A stretch of DNA of 64,000 bases from Nocardiopsis quinghaiensis (GCF_008638365.1 NZ_VWVU01000008.1:1-64000), one strand, 5' to 3'. Numbered from the stretch's first letter, positions 25,335 through 34,456 are shown. Notes: generated from the letters alone by a model not told the origin. Translations and numbers: made by a program.

Positions 25335-26369
25335 GTGGCCAAGAGCGGTGATGGTCGGAAGCGTCCGACCCTGGAGATGGTGGCGCAGCGTGCCGGGGTC
25401 GGCCGCGGTACCGTCTCGCGTGTGATCAACGGCTCCGCCCAGGTGAGCCCGCGTACCCGGGAAGCCGTGCACAGCGCGGTCGCCGAACTCGGCTACAGCC
25501 CGAACCAGGCGGCTCGCACCCTGGTCACCAGGCGCACCGACACGATCGCGCTCGTCGTCTCCGAGCCCCGTGACCGGTTGTTCGCCGACCCCTTCTTCGC
25601 CGACATCATCCGCGGTGTGAGCTCGGTCCTGCACGAGCGCGACCTGCAGCTGATGCTCACCACGGCCCGCACCGAGTCCGAGCACAAGCGCGTGGGCGAC
25701 TACCTCAGCGGCTTCCACGTGGACGGGGCGCTGCTGGTGTCCCTGCACCGCGACAACCCGCTCTCCGCCCGCCTGGCCGGTTCCGGTGTGCCCGTCGTGC
25801 ACGGCGGACGCCCCCACTCGCCCGACCAGCCCGCGCCCTTCTGCGTCGACATCGACAACATCGGCGGCTCCAAGGAGGCCACCAAGCACCTCCTGGAGCG
25901 CGGATGCCGACGGGTGGCCACCATCACCGGCCCCCAGGACATGAACGCCGGTGTGGAGCGGCTGCGCGGCTACCGCGAGGTCATGTCCTCCGCAGGGATC
26001 GAGGTCGACGACAGCCTCGTCATCCAGGGCGACTTCAGCGTGGACGGGGGCGCGGCGGCGATGGAGCGGCTGCTGGACAGCGGCGCGAACCCCGACGGGG
26101 TGTTCGTGGCCTCCGACATGATGGCCATCGGCGGACTGCGCGTGCTGCGCTCCCGCGGCCTGCGCGTGCCCGAGGACATCGCCCTGATCGGTCACGACGA
26201 CACCGTCATGGCCCAGCACAGCGATCCGCCGCTGACCACCATCCACCAGCCCACGGTGCAGATGGGCCAGGAGATGGCGCGGCTCCTGGTGGACGTGGCG
26301 ATCCCGCGCGAGAAGGAGACCGAGACGATCATGCTCGACACCCACCTGGTGGTGCGCGCGTCCGGCTGA
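25335..26369 (+). CDS. cebR: LacI-family repressor, CebR-like
   Basis: The 344-residue product has an N-terminal LacI helix-turn-helix (about 10-60: TLEMVAQRAGVGRGTVSRV, then the hinge-helix segment QAARTLVTRR). A periplasmic-binding-protein-like sugar domain follows (about 65-344). GTG 25335 follows GAGGGAG. The neighbouring beta-glucosidase carries an exact CebR palindrome, so repression relieved by cellobiose or another cello-oligosaccharide is the best prediction. The symbol rests on context as much as on sequence. In Streptomyces this repressor also gates pathogenic or developmental responses to cellobiose; nothing here shows that. Confidence 0.9.
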   Translation: MAKSGDGRKRPTLEMVAQRAGVGRGTVSRVINGSAQVSPRTREAVHSAVAELGYSPNQAARTLVTRRTDTIALVVSEPRDRLFADPFFADIIRGVSSVLHERDLQLMLTTARTESEHKRVGDYLSGFHVDGALLVSLHRDNPLSARLAGSGVPVVHGGRPHSPDQPAPFCVDIDNIGGSKEATKHLLERGCRRVATITGPQDMNAGVERLRGYREVMSSAGIEVDDSLVIQGDFSVDGGAAAMERLLDSGANPDGVFVASDMMAIGGLRVLRSRGLRVPEDIALIGHDDTVMAQHSDPPLTTIHQPTVQMGQEMARLLVDVAIPREKETETIMLDTHLVVRASG

Positions 26370-26490
26370 ACGGGCCGTGGCGGACGGCCCGGAAGGGCTC
26401 TGACCCGCCCGTTCGCGCCGCTCCCCGCTGGACGCGCACGCGGCCGCTGTGCAAGGCTGGTCGCGATTTCGCGGGAGACGGTGGGAGCGC

Positions 26491-26715
26491 ATGGACCCGA
26501 TGCGGGAACCGACACACGCCCGGTGTGCGATTTCCTCGTGCGGATGGTGCGAGCAGGACGGCGTCGACTGCCGGTTCTGCTCCGGAACGGGCTGGTGGCG
26601 GCCGGAACAGCCGCACCGGGACGGCAGCGGGGTGATCGTCTGGCTCCGGATCGACGAGCCCTGCCGCGGTTGCGCGGGGACGGGCAAGGAGCACAGCCCG
26701 ACCGCCGCCCACTAG
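26491..26715 (+). CDS. Small Cys-rich zinc-ribbon-like protein
   Basis: The 74-residue product has four CxxC-type pairs (CGWC, CRFC followed by SGTG, CRGC followed by AGTG, and an early Cys) that resemble the DnaJ cysteine-rich zinc fingers. The ATG at 26491 follows GGGAGCGC. The GC pattern at third positions is consistent with a real gene. It lies 35 bp before the FAH-like gene and may share its transcript. It is too short to hold an enzyme. A metal-binding or protein-binding role is possible; no function is assigned. Confidence 0.65.
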   Translation: MDPMREPTHARCAISSCGWCEQDGVDCRFCSGTGWWRPEQPHRDGSGVIVWLRIDEPCRGCAGTGKEHSPTAAH

Positions 26716-26749
26716 CGAGGCCGCTCCCGCGGTGGACAAGGAGGCACAC

Positions 26750-27415
26750 ATGCGCTGGGTGACCTATCTGTCGCCGAGCGGCGGCGGCGAGCGCCTCGGC
26801 GCCCTGGACGAGGGCGACGTCCTGGGCAGCCCCGGTTCCGAGCGCCTCGCCGACCTGCTGGAGGCGGGCGACGACGCCCTCGGCGCGGCCCACGGGCGCG
26901 CCGTCGACGCGCCGATCGAGATCATCGTCGAACCGGAGGCGCGTATGTGCGCTCCGGTGGTGCCGACGGCCCCGGTGGCCGTACGGGCGGGCGACGACGT
27001 GTGGGAGGTCGCTCCCGGACTGGTGCGGGGCGCGGACGACGCCGTGTCGCCCGACGCGTGCTCGGCCAGGGTGGGCGTGGCCGCCGTCGCAGGGGGAGGG
27101 GGACCGGCGAGTGCCTACACGCCCGCCTGCCTGTGGCTGGACCGGACGGGGCGACCGGTGCAGCTGAGTCTGGGCCCGGTGCTGGTCACCGCCGACGAGG
27201 TTCCGGGGGAACCGCTGCGGATGAGCGCCTCGGTGGACGGTCGCGAGCTGGGCCGCGGACTGGTCGACCCCGGCCACGAGTGGCTGGTGTCCGGTCCCGC
27301 GGGCGTGCGCGCGCTGCTGCCGGTGGCCACCCCGCCGCTGGAGACCGACGACGAGTTGTTCGTGGACGCTGACGCGCTGGGCACCTTCGAGGTCCGGGTC
27401 GGCTCCCAGGTCTGA
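26750..27415 (+). CDS. Fumarylacetoacetate-hydrolase-like protein, divergent
   Basis: The 221-residue product begins MRWVTYLSPSGGGERLGALD, like the N-terminus of FAH-family enzymes. It has LGPVLVTADEVPGEPLRM, like the GPxLVTxDEV segment after the FAH active site, and RALLPVATPPLETDDELFVDAD. The metal-binding ExE...D cluster of active FAH proteins is not visible, and the protein is about 60 residues shorter than usual. It may be a non-catalytic relative. ATG 26750 follows AAGGAGG. It is downstream of a tiny zinc-ribbon gene and convergent with the carboxypeptidase gene, 16 bp away. Confidence 0.7.
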   Translation: MRWVTYLSPSGGGERLGALDEGDVLGSPGSERLADLLEAGDDALGAAHGRAVDAPIEIIVEPEARMCAPVVPTAPVAVRAGDDVWEVAPGLVRGADDAVSPDACSARVGVAAVAGGGGPASAYTPACLWLDRTGRPVQLSLGPVLVTADEVPGEPLRMSASVDGRELGRGLVDPGHEWLVSGPAGVRALLPVATPPLETDDELFVDADALGTFEVRVGSQV

Positions 27416-27431
27416 GCGGTGCCGTCCGTCC

Positions 27432-28724
27432 CTAGGCCGTGAACTCCCAGTGCCAGGGCTCGAAGCCGCCGCGGGCCCACGCGGGGTTGTTCCAGCCGTG
27501 GTCGGGGGCGTTGGCCAGCATCCACCCGTGTTCGGGCGTGCCCAGCCGGTTCACGCCACCGCACAGGTCCACGGCCACGCCCAGCCCGTGCTGGCTGCTC
27601 CCGGGCTCGGCGGCCATACCGGGCAGCATCTCCTGGAACAGGCGCACCTGTTCGTGGTAGGGCCGGTAGGAGTCGGCCACGCACATCGGCCGCCCGAACA
27701 CCCGCCGGTAGGCGCCGTCGAGCTCGATGAAGGCCTCGGCGGCGTCGGCCCGCAGCCGCTCGCCGGGCTGGGGCAGGGGGCACAGCGCCGACTCCGGGAT
27801 GCGTCCGTTGGCGTGGACGGCCACGTCGCCGCCAGTACATCCGCTGTCCGTATTCTCCGTTGTGAAGTGCGCCTCCCCGTCACTTTTCTTCTTTTTGTCA
27901 TTGTGCCAATGATTATTGTCGCCTTTTGTGTTCCCCGACGCCGAGCGCGCGTCCAGTAGTGCCTCCTCGCGCCGTTTCTCCTCGGCCTCGGCGTCGCGCA
28001 CCTCCGCGAGCCGTGCCTCCAGCCGGGTCTGCTCCTCCAGCATCTCCTCGACCGCGGCCTCCTGGTCGGCGACCGCCCGCACGGCCTCCTTCCGGGCGGC
28101 GGCCGCGGCCTCGACCGCCTCGGCCTGCTCCTGTTCGGCGGTCTCGGCGATTCCGGCGAGGGTGCCCGTGGCCACGCGCGCGGCCTCGGCCCGGTCCACG
28201 TCGGCCTCGCGGTGTTCGCCCAGCAGGGTCAGGTAGGCGCCGCGTTCGAGCATTCCGGCGGGGCCCTCCGGGCCGGCCCAGGCGTTCACCATGCCCAGGT
28301 CACCACCCTTGTAGGCGGTGGCGGCCTGACGGGCCGCGGCCAGGCGCGCCGTCTCGCCGCGCTCGTCGGCCCTCTCCGCGCGTTCGTAGGCCGCCTCCCT
28401 GCGCTCGGTCAGACCGTCCAGGCGCTCACGCTCGGCCTGGTAGCGCCCGATCTTGGCGGAGGCCTCCTGGCGCAGGGTCTCCATGTCCGCGCGCAGTACG
28501 GCCAGTTCCACCCGCACATCACCCAGCGTGGCCACCTCGGCGGAGTCGTCGGCGTCCCCGGGCACGGCGGTGGAGAGGGCCAGGAGCACCGCCATCCCCA
28601 CCGGGAGCGCGGTGGTGACCGAAAAGGCGTGACGGGAACCCCTCCGGGTTCGTGCACGCGCGGAACCCTTCGCTTGTGCTCTATCACTGAGCGTGTCCGA
28701 GTCAGGGCATGACGAGGGACGCAT
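27432..28724 (-). CDS. Exported coiled-coil D-alanyl-D-alanine carboxypeptidase (VanY/M15 type)
   Basis: The 430-residue product has a signal peptide (about residues 33-58, FSVTTALPVGMAVLLALSTA). A long coiled coil follows (about 65-265, rich in Glu/Ala/Arg). An Asn/Lys/His-rich linker comes next, then a VanY domain (about 315-430) with ADSYRPYHEQV, SSQHGLGVAVDLCGG and PWHWEFTA. These include the zinc His/Asp and the catalytic Glu region of M15B peptidases. It should trim D-Ala from peptidoglycan stems. Its layout parallels the coiled-coil protein at 20328-21371. The linker (about 27836-27935) is far lower in GC than the flanks, which is unusual here. The ATG at 28724 gives the best signal peptide. 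Confidence 0.88.
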   Translation of the reverse strand: MRPSSCPDSDTLSDRAQAKGSARARTRRGSRHAFSVTTALPVGMAVLLALSTAVPGDADDSAEVATLGDVRVELAVLRADMETLRQEASAKIGRYQAERERLDGLTERREAAYERAERADERGETARLAAARQAATAYKGGDLGMVNAWAGPEGPAGMLERGAYLTLLGEHREADVDRAEAARVATGTLAGIAETAEQEQAEAVEAAAAARKEAVRAVADQEAAVEEMLEEQTRLEARLAEVRDAEAEEKRREEALLDARSASGNTKGDNNHWHNDKKKKSDGEAHFTTENTDSGCTGGDVAVHANGRIPESALCPLPQPGERLRADAAEAFIELDGAYRRVFGRPMCVADSYRPYHEQVRLFQEMLPGMAAEPGSSQHGLGVAVDLCGGVNRLGTPEHGWMLANAPDHGWNNPAWARGGFEPWHWEFTA

Positions 28725-28870
28725 TTTCGCTTCCTCCCCGGGACCTGCGTATACGTCTTGTCACGATGTCATGTCAGGGTGGTGTTGATGAGGAAGCTGG
28801 TGGTGTGTCCTAAAAGTTACCTCGGTGCCCCTTGGGGTTTCGGCCCCCATGTCTGACCTGGTGGATTGGT

Positions 28871-28897
28871 CATAATGCCGACATTGTGGGCATTATG
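28871..28897. promoter_or_regulatory. 27-bp inverted repeat upstream of the conservon
   Basis: CATAATGCC (28871-28879) and GGCATTATG (28889-28897) are a perfect 9-bp inverted repeat with a 9-bp spacer. The repeat sits in the AT-richer 473-bp divergent gap between the carboxypeptidase and cvnA. Its symmetry suggests a dimeric regulator site. No candidate regulator is adjacent. The rest of the gap (28725-29197) shows no gene or RNA motif I recognise. Confidence 0.5.
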
Positions 28898-29197
28898 GGG
28901 CTGGGCAAACGAAGATGATCTTGCCGATCGCCGTCAAACCGCCGAAGCGAGTCCTTCGCGCCCATTGATACGCTATCCACCGCACGCGCACCTACACGGA
29001 AACCTTGGGGTGTGCGGCTCTTCTCCTCCCAGGCGAGTCCGGCGGACAGTCTTCACATCTCCCCACATTCCCCACCGCTCCCGGTTCGGTGGACCTTGGT
29101 CTATACCGGCTTTCCCGAAGATTCTTCGGTCGGAGTGGTCGGCCCCTGGGGTCCAACCAGCCGCTCGAAGCGGTGACACGAAAGGTTGCGAGGGTCC

Positions 29198-32100
29198 GTG
29201 TCGACACGAGCGACGAAAAACGGGGCCAGCGCGCAGAGCGAGGCAGCGCAGGCCGAACATGCCGATGCCACGCCCCAGCGCAGAGCCGACTGGTGGCGGC
29301 CACGTAACTGGCGGGTGCGTTCCCGACTGGTGGCCCTCATCGTCATCCCCACCGCGGTAGCGCTCGCGCTCGGTGGTCTGCGGGTCTATGAGGCGGCGGT
29401 CTCCACCGTCACCCACGCCCACATCCAGGACCGCGCCGAGGTGGGCGTCCTCATCGTGCAGCTGGCCAACCAGCTGGGCCGTGAGCGCTCCGTCAGCGCG
29501 GTCTACATCTCCGACAACGCGGACCCCGAGCGGCGGTCGGACGAACTGCGCCAGCAGATGGAGGAGGAGCGCGACGCCTCCCGGGACCTCCAGCAGTCCC
29601 TCAACGCCAGACTGGAGGACATGGGCGAGGTCGACGGCAACGCCTCCGTCCGCCTGTCCACCATGCGCAGCCAGGTCTCCACACTGGACTCCCTGCGCAC
29701 CGAGGTCGACGAGACACGCATCACCGTCCTGCCGGTCGTCACCAAGTACCGGACGATCACCCGCGCGCTGACCGAGTTCAACCAGACGATCGCGGACGCG
29801 ACCGGAGACACCGCTCTACGTGAGAGCGTGCGCACGCTGACCGCGCTGTCCAACGCGCGGGACCAGCTCTCGTACGAGACCGCGCTGATGAGCCACGCCC
29901 TGTCCCGGAACACGATGACCGGCGGCATCGCCGAGGCCATCGACTCCAGCCGCGCGCGCTACGAGAACGAGATCTCCAACTTCGTCCAGGCCGCGGACGA
30001 GGAGCAGCGCACGCTCTTCGACGACAACTTCACCGGTCTGGAGGTCAGCCAGGTCTCCACGATGCGCATGCGCGTCATGTACCGCGCCGACCGCGAGGCC
30101 GACCTCACCGGTGTGACCGCCAACGACGGCCCCGAGGACTACAGGGACATCGCCGCCATCGCCCTGGAGCGCCTCCAGAACGTCGAGGAGGGAATCGCCG
30201 AGGGTATCGACGTCGAGGCCGACAAGCTGCGCGACGCGGCTATGGGCCGAGCCCTGATGGACCTCGTCGTCGTCGCGGGCGTGCTCCTCGCGGTCTTCAT
30301 CCTCACCTCCCTCGTGGTCCGTTCCCTGGTGCGCCCGCTGCGCACCCTGGAGGACGGTGCCCGCCGGATCGCCGAGCGCGACCTGCCCGACGCGATCAAC
30401 CGGATGCAGGAGGCGGGGACGGTTCCCGAGAACGTCAGGGTCGCACCGATCGAGGTCGACACCCATGACGAGATCGGTGAGGTGGCCCGGGCCTTCGACG
30501 ACGTCCACCGCGTGGCCCTGACCCTGGCATCCGACGAGGCCGCCCTGCGCAGCAACGTCAACGCGATGTTCGTCAACCTGTCCCGCCGAAGCCAGACCCT
30601 GGTGGAGCGGCAGCTGCGCCTCATCGACGGTCTGGAGCAGTCCGAGCAGGACTCCGACCGCCTCTCCGACCTGTTCCAGCTGGACCACCTCGCCACGCGC
30701 ATGCGCCGCAACAACGAGAACCTGCTGGTCCTGTCCGGTCAGGACAACACCCGCAAGTGGGCCCAGCCCATCCCGCTGGTCGACGTCCTGCGCGGCGCCG
30801 TCTCCGAGGTCGAGCAGTACGAGCGCGTCAACGTGCGCGCCCCCTCCCACATCTCGGTGCTCGGACGCCCGGTCAACGACGTCATCCACCTGGTCGCCGA
30901 GCTGGTGGAGAACGCCACCGCGTTCTCCCCGCACGACACCGAGGTCCTGGTCAGCGCCAAGAGCCTCGACAACGGCGGCGTCCAGGTCGACGTCACCGAC
31001 AGCGGTATCGGCATGGCCGCCGACGACCTGGAGGCGATCAACGCCCGCCTGGCCGCCCCGCCGGTCATCGACGTCGCGGTCTCGCGCCGCATGGGCCTGT
31101 TCGTGGTCTCGCGCCTGGCCCACCGCCACGGCGTCAAGCTCCGGCTGGAGGAGGCGCACGGCGGCGGGACCACCGCCCACGTCACCTTCCCGCCGGACCT
31201 GCTGATCACCCCCGTCGAGGGACAGCACTCCCTGGGCGGTGCGGACAACCGCCCCGAGCTCACCTCGGGCGCGCCCAACACCTACGCCGACGCCGAGGCG
31301 GCCTTCGCCTCCACCCCGCCGCCCGCCGAACCGGGCGACCCCTGGCAGACACAGGAGGGCGGGGCCGGACCCGGCGAGCTGGGCGGACTGCCCAAGCGTC
31401 AGCCCGGCGGCGCCCGCGGCGAGGAGCACCCGCCCAGCGGACAGGACCTGTGGGGCAACCCGTCGGACTCCGGTTCGGTGTGGGACACCACGAGGGGGGC
31501 CGGGACCACCGGCGGCGCCGCTGACAGCGGCCGCACGGTCGTCGACCCCTACGACGTCCCCGAGGACGAGGAGCCGAAGCGCCCGCAGCCCGAGAGCGGC
31601 GGCCGCAGCCTCTTCGACCCGGCCCCCCGCTCCGACGCGGGCGGCGGATCGCCCTTCGGCGACAGCGGCTCCGTGGACCGCTCCGCCGACACCGGGTCCT
31701 TCAGCAGGCCCTCCGACACCGGCTCGTTCCGCCGTCCCACCACCGACACCGGCTCGTTCCGACGGCCGGTCACCGACACCAGCGCCTTCCGTCACCCGGT
31801 GGGGTCGCAGGACTCCTACGACGGCTTCGGCAAGACCGGAACGCCGCCCCAGGAGCACTCCGGCGCCGGCAGCGGTGCGGGCGACCTGTTCCGCCGGGAC
31901 ACCGGCGCCGCCGAGCGGCCCGCCGCTCCGGCCCGCGGCGACGAGACCGAGACCTTCCCGGCCGTCTCCTCCGACTGGAACAGCGGCGTCCCGCAGGCAC
32001 CGCCGGCCCCGAAGGCTCCGTCGCCCTCCGACACGGGGAGCTGGCGCTCCGACGGCGGTGTCGACTCCCGTGAGGGTTACGGATCGACCGCCTACCTCTC

Positions 32101-32614
32101 CCGCCGCTACGGCGGCGCCCAGGGGCCGAACAACACGGTCGTGCCGCCGTCCCCGACGGGTGAGGACAGCGACTCGCTGCCGATCTTCGACGCGATCGAG
32201 TCCAACTGGTTCAAGCGCCGCAGCGGTGGTCCCACCGTGGACACCACCGAGACCGGCCCGATCCAGCAGGTCTCGGCGGAGCAGGGCCGGCGCCGGCAGG
32301 GCAACGGCGCCGACCGGGCTCCGGCACGCGCCGAGCAGAGCACCCCCTCCGAGCAGGAGTGGAACTCGGCCGCCGACCGGGGCTGGAAGGCCGCACGCAC
32401 CGCGGCCGAGCCCCTCGCGGGCGGGCTGACCACCTCGGGCTTGCCAAAACGGGTTCCCAAGGCAAACCTTGTTCCGGGGACGGCACCAAAGCCGGAGAAC
32501 TTCAAGCAGATGCCCACGCGCAGCGCGGACCGTGTCCGCAACCGCTTCTCGGGCTTCCAGAAGGGCGTCCGGGAGGGCCGGAACCGGCTCGGCGAAGGTC
32601 CGACGGAGGGATGA
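29198..32614 (+). CDS. cvnA: Conservon sensor protein CvnA (nitrate/nitrite-sensing, HAMP, HATPase)
   Basis: The 1138-residue product is the membrane sensor of an actinobacterial conservon. It has a first transmembrane helix (about 46-66), an extracellular nitrate/nitrite-sensor-type helical domain (about 70-345), a second helix (about 350-372), HAMP (about 373-445), a kinase-like helical region and a HATPase domain (about 525-660) with ELVENATAFSP and DSGIGM. The last 450 residues are disordered and Pro/Gly/Ser-rich, with repeated DTGSFRRP-type units. GTG 29198 follows GAGGG; a TTG at 29186 is in frame. cvnB, cvnC and cvnD follow in the same direction. Conservons are thought to work as membrane G-protein-like complexes; the ligand is unknown. 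Confidence 0.93.
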   Translation: MSTRATKNGASAQSEAAQAEHADATPQRRADWWRPRNWRVRSRLVALIVIPTAVALALGGLRVYEAAVSTVTHAHIQDRAEVGVLIVQLANQLGRERSVSAVYISDNADPERRSDELRQQMEEERDASRDLQQSLNARLEDMGEVDGNASVRLSTMRSQVSTLDSLRTEVDETRITVLPVVTKYRTITRALTEFNQTIADATGDTALRESVRTLTALSNARDQLSYETALMSHALSRNTMTGGIAEAIDSSRARYENEISNFVQAADEEQRTLFDDNFTGLEVSQVSTMRMRVMYRADREADLTGVTANDGPEDYRDIAAIALERLQNVEEGIAEGIDVEADKLRDAAMGRALMDLVVVAGVLLAVFILTSLVVRSLVRPLRTLEDGARRIAERDLPDAINRMQEAGTVPENVRVAPIEVDTHDEIGEVARAFDDVHRVALTLASDEAALRSNVNAMFVNLSRRSQTLVERQLRLIDGLEQSEQDSDRLSDLFQLDHLATRMRRNNENLLVLSGQDNTRKWAQPIPLVDVLRGAVSEVEQYERVNVRAPSHISVLGRPVNDVIHLVAELVENATAFSPHDTEVLVSAKSLDNGGVQVDVTDSGIGMAADDLEAINARLAAPPVIDVAVSRRMGLFVVSRLAHRHGVKLRLEEAHGGGTTAHVTFPPDLLITPVEGQHSLGGADNRPELTSGAPNTYADAEAAFASTPPPAEPGDPWQTQEGGAGPGELGGLPKRQPGGARGEEHPPSGQDLWGNPSDSGSVWDTTRGAGTTGGAADSGRTVVDPYDVPEDEEPKRPQPESGGRSLFDPAPRSDAGGGSPFGDSGSVDRSADTGSFSRPSDTGSFRRPTTDTGSFRRPVTDTSAFRHPVGSQDSYDGFGKTGTPPQEHSGAGSGAGDLFRRDTGAAERPAAPARGDETETFPAVSSDWNSGVPQAPPAPKAPSPSDTGSWRSDGGVDSREGYGSTAYLSRRYGGAQGPNNTVVPPSPTGEDSDSLPIFDAIESNWFKRRSGGPTVDTTETGPIQQVSAEQGRRRQGNGADRAPARAEQSTPSEQEWNSAADRGWKAARTAAEPLAGGLTTSGLPKRVPKANLVPGTAPKPENFKQMPTRSADRVRNRFSGFQKGVREGRNRLGEGPTEG

Positions 32615-32846
32615 CTCCAGTGAAACCTGGTGGGACGGGGTCCCTCTTATCCGCAGGGGCCGGATGCAATAGCATCGACCGAGCTTCTCGGACGCGCCAC
32701 ACCCGTAGCTTGACGAGAGCAGAACACCAGACTCCCGGTCACCCCCGCGGGAGGGACCGGGCAGTTCGTAGAGGCAGTGCTGTCACATGCTGTGCCGGCG
32801 GTAGCAGTGCCCACAGATCAGCCGGCGAATTTGGACAGGAGATCAG

Positions 32847-33248
32847 ATGAGTCGACAGGTGAATGAACTCAACTGGTTGATCACTGACTTTGCCGACCGG
32901 GTCCCCGACGTAGCCCACGCGATCGTCGTCTCCTCTGACGGCCTTCCGCTGGCCTCGTCGGCGGGTTTCCCGGCTGACCGGGCCGACCAGCTGGCGGCGA
33001 TCGCCTCCGGCCTGTCGAGTCTGACGCAGGGCGCGGCCCGGGTGTTCGAGGGTGGCGCGGTCGCCCAGACCGTCGTGGAGATGGAGCGGGGGCTGATGCT
33101 CATCATGGCCATCAGCGACGGCTCCTGTCTCGCGGTCCTGGCGGCGGCGGAAAGCGACCTGGGCCTGGTCGCGTACGAGATGACTCTGCTCGTCGAGCGG
33201 GCGGGGCGGGCGCTGACACCAACGGCGCGCACCTCGGGAATCCACTGA
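32847..33248 (+). CDS. cvnB: Conservon roadblock/LC7 protein CvnB
   Basis: The 133-residue product is a roadblock/LC7-domain protein (about 8-120), with NWLITDFADRVPDVAHAIVV and SSDGLPLASSAG at the start. In conservons CvnB regulates or scaffolds the small GTPase CvnD. ATG 32847 lies downstream of GGAGATCAG. The gap to cvnA is 232 bp, longer than the other gaps here, so an internal promoter is possible. Confidence 0.95.
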   Translation: MSRQVNELNWLITDFADRVPDVAHAIVVSSDGLPLASSAGFPADRADQLAAIASGLSSLTQGAARVFEGGAVAQTVVEMERGLMLIMAISDGSCLAVLAAAESDLGLVAYEMTLLVERAGRALTPTARTSGIH

Positions 33249-33268
33249 ACCACCACCGACAGGAGGAA

Positions 33269-33763
33269 GTGGTGGCACCTCACAGTAGAGATGCCGGGAG
33301 CGCCTCGTGGTTCGGACAACAGCCGGGTGGTCCCCCCACGGGGGGAACGCCGGCGGTTCCGGGCGGCGGAGATGTTCCCCGACCAATCCAACAACCGTAT
33401 GAACAACGACCCGCTATGGGGAGCGCGCCCAGTTCTCTGGTCCGCCCCTACGCGGTGACCAAGGGCCGCACCAAACCGAAGTCGCAGCTTCCCCTGGAAG
33501 CTCTGATCTCGGCCACCGCGGCGGCCCGTAACGAGTCTGGGACGCTGACGCCCGAATGGCAGGCGATCAGCGACCTGTGCCGGGAATGGCGCTCCGTGGC
33601 GGAGATCTCCGCGCTGTTGCGGATGCCGCTCGGTGTGGCGCGGGTGCTTGTGGCGGACATGTCCGAGCAGGGACTGGTCCAGATCAGGTCCTCGCTCAAC
33701 AATGAAGCCCGTCCCAACACCAACCTGCTTGAAAGGGTGCTCAGTGGACTTCGCAAGCTCTAG
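33269..33763 (+). CDS. cvnC: Conservon DUF742 protein CvnC
   Basis: The 164-residue product belongs to the DUF742 family. A flexible Gly/Pro-rich start (1 to about 55) precedes a winged-helix-like domain (about 56-164) with SSLVRPYAVTKGRTKP, the SVAEISALLRMPLGVARVL helix-turn-helix-like segment and LLERVLSGLRKL. GTG 33269 follows AGGAGGA; GTG 33272 is equally possible. It is 20 bp after cvnB and overlaps cvnD by 20 bp. It probably joins the CvnABCD complex; DNA binding has not been shown for the family to my knowledge. Confidence 0.95.
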   Translation: MVAPHSRDAGSASWFGQQPGGPPTGGTPAVPGGGDVPRPIQQPYEQRPAMGSAPSSLVRPYAVTKGRTKPKSQLPLEALISATAAARNESGTLTPEWQAISDLCREWRSVAEISALLRMPLGVARVLVADMSEQGLVQIRSSLNNEARPNTNLLERVLSGLRKL

Positions 33764-34391
33764 CCCAGCCGAGGAAGGCGGTGCTGGGGGGAACGCGATG
33801 ACGTCGGTCAAGATCGTCGTCGCCGGGGGCTTCGGTGTCGGGAAGACGACATTCGTTGGCTCTGTCTCCGAGATCGTGCCGCTGACCACCGAGGCGGTCA
33901 TGACCAGCGCCAGTGTCGGGGTGGACGACCTCGCCAAGACGCCGGACAAGCAGACCACCACCGTGGCCATGGACTTCGGTCGTGTCTCCCTGGACTCGGA
34001 CCTGATCCTGTACCTGTTCGGCACCCCCGGACAGCACCGGTTCTGGTTCATGTGGGACGACCTGGTCAAGGGTGCCATCGGTGCCGTCGTCCTGGTGGAC
34101 ACCCGCCGCCTGGCGGACTGCTTCCCCGCGATCGACTACTTCGAGGAGGCGCGTCTGCCCTTCATCGTGGCGATCAACGGCTTCGACGGCTACTACCCCC
34201 ATGCCGCGAACGAGGTCCGGGACGCTCTGACACTCAGTCCCGAGATCCCGATCGTCCAGGTGGACGCCCGAGACCGGGCTTCCACCAAGTCGACGCTCAT
34301 CACCCTCGTCGAGCACGCCATCACGGTGGGGGACCCCGAGGGCGCCGCCGGACAGCCCACATCCACGGGCGGCCAGAACTCCTGGCGCTAG
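33744..34391 (+). CDS. cvnD: Conservon small GTPase CvnD
   Basis: The 215-residue product is a Ras-like GTPase of the conservon family. Walker A is GGFGVGKTT (about residue 27), switch I/II segments include MTSASVGVDDL and LFGTPGQHRFWFMWDD (DxPG-type G3), and AINGFDG stands for the NKxD motif. GTG 33744 gives the VDFASSS start known in this family and overlaps cvnC by 20 bp; an ATG at 33798 is the alternative. It completes cvnABCD. A terminator hairpin follows at 34428-34456. Confidence 0.95.
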   Translation: MDFASSSPAEEGGAGGNAMTSVKIVVAGGFGVGKTTFVGSVSEIVPLTTEAVMTSASVGVDDLAKTPDKQTTTVAMDFGRVSLDSDLILYLFGTPGQHRFWFMWDDLVKGAIGAVVLVDTRRLADCFPAIDYFEEARLPFIVAINGFDGYYPHAANEVRDALTLSPEIPIVQVDARDRASTKSTLITLVEHAITVGDPEGAAGQPTSTGGQNSWR

Positions 34392-34427
34392 GAGGGCCGC
34401 CCGGGCCGGGGTCCCGCACAGAGCACG

Positions 34428-34456
34428 GCCCGGTTCCCGCAAGTCGGGAACCGGGC
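34428..34456 (+). terminator. Terminator hairpin after the conservon
   Basis: GCCCGGTTCCCG and its complement form a 12-bp stem with a 5-nt loop. Outer bases AGCACG and CGTGCT extend the pairing. It lies 36 bp past the cvnD stop and just before the DUF885 gene. Confidence 0.75.

Noticed and set aside
29816..31858. 680-residue minus-strand frame in cvnA
   Set aside because: It is antisense to CvnA, whose domains are fully recognisable; high GC creates such long antisense frames.
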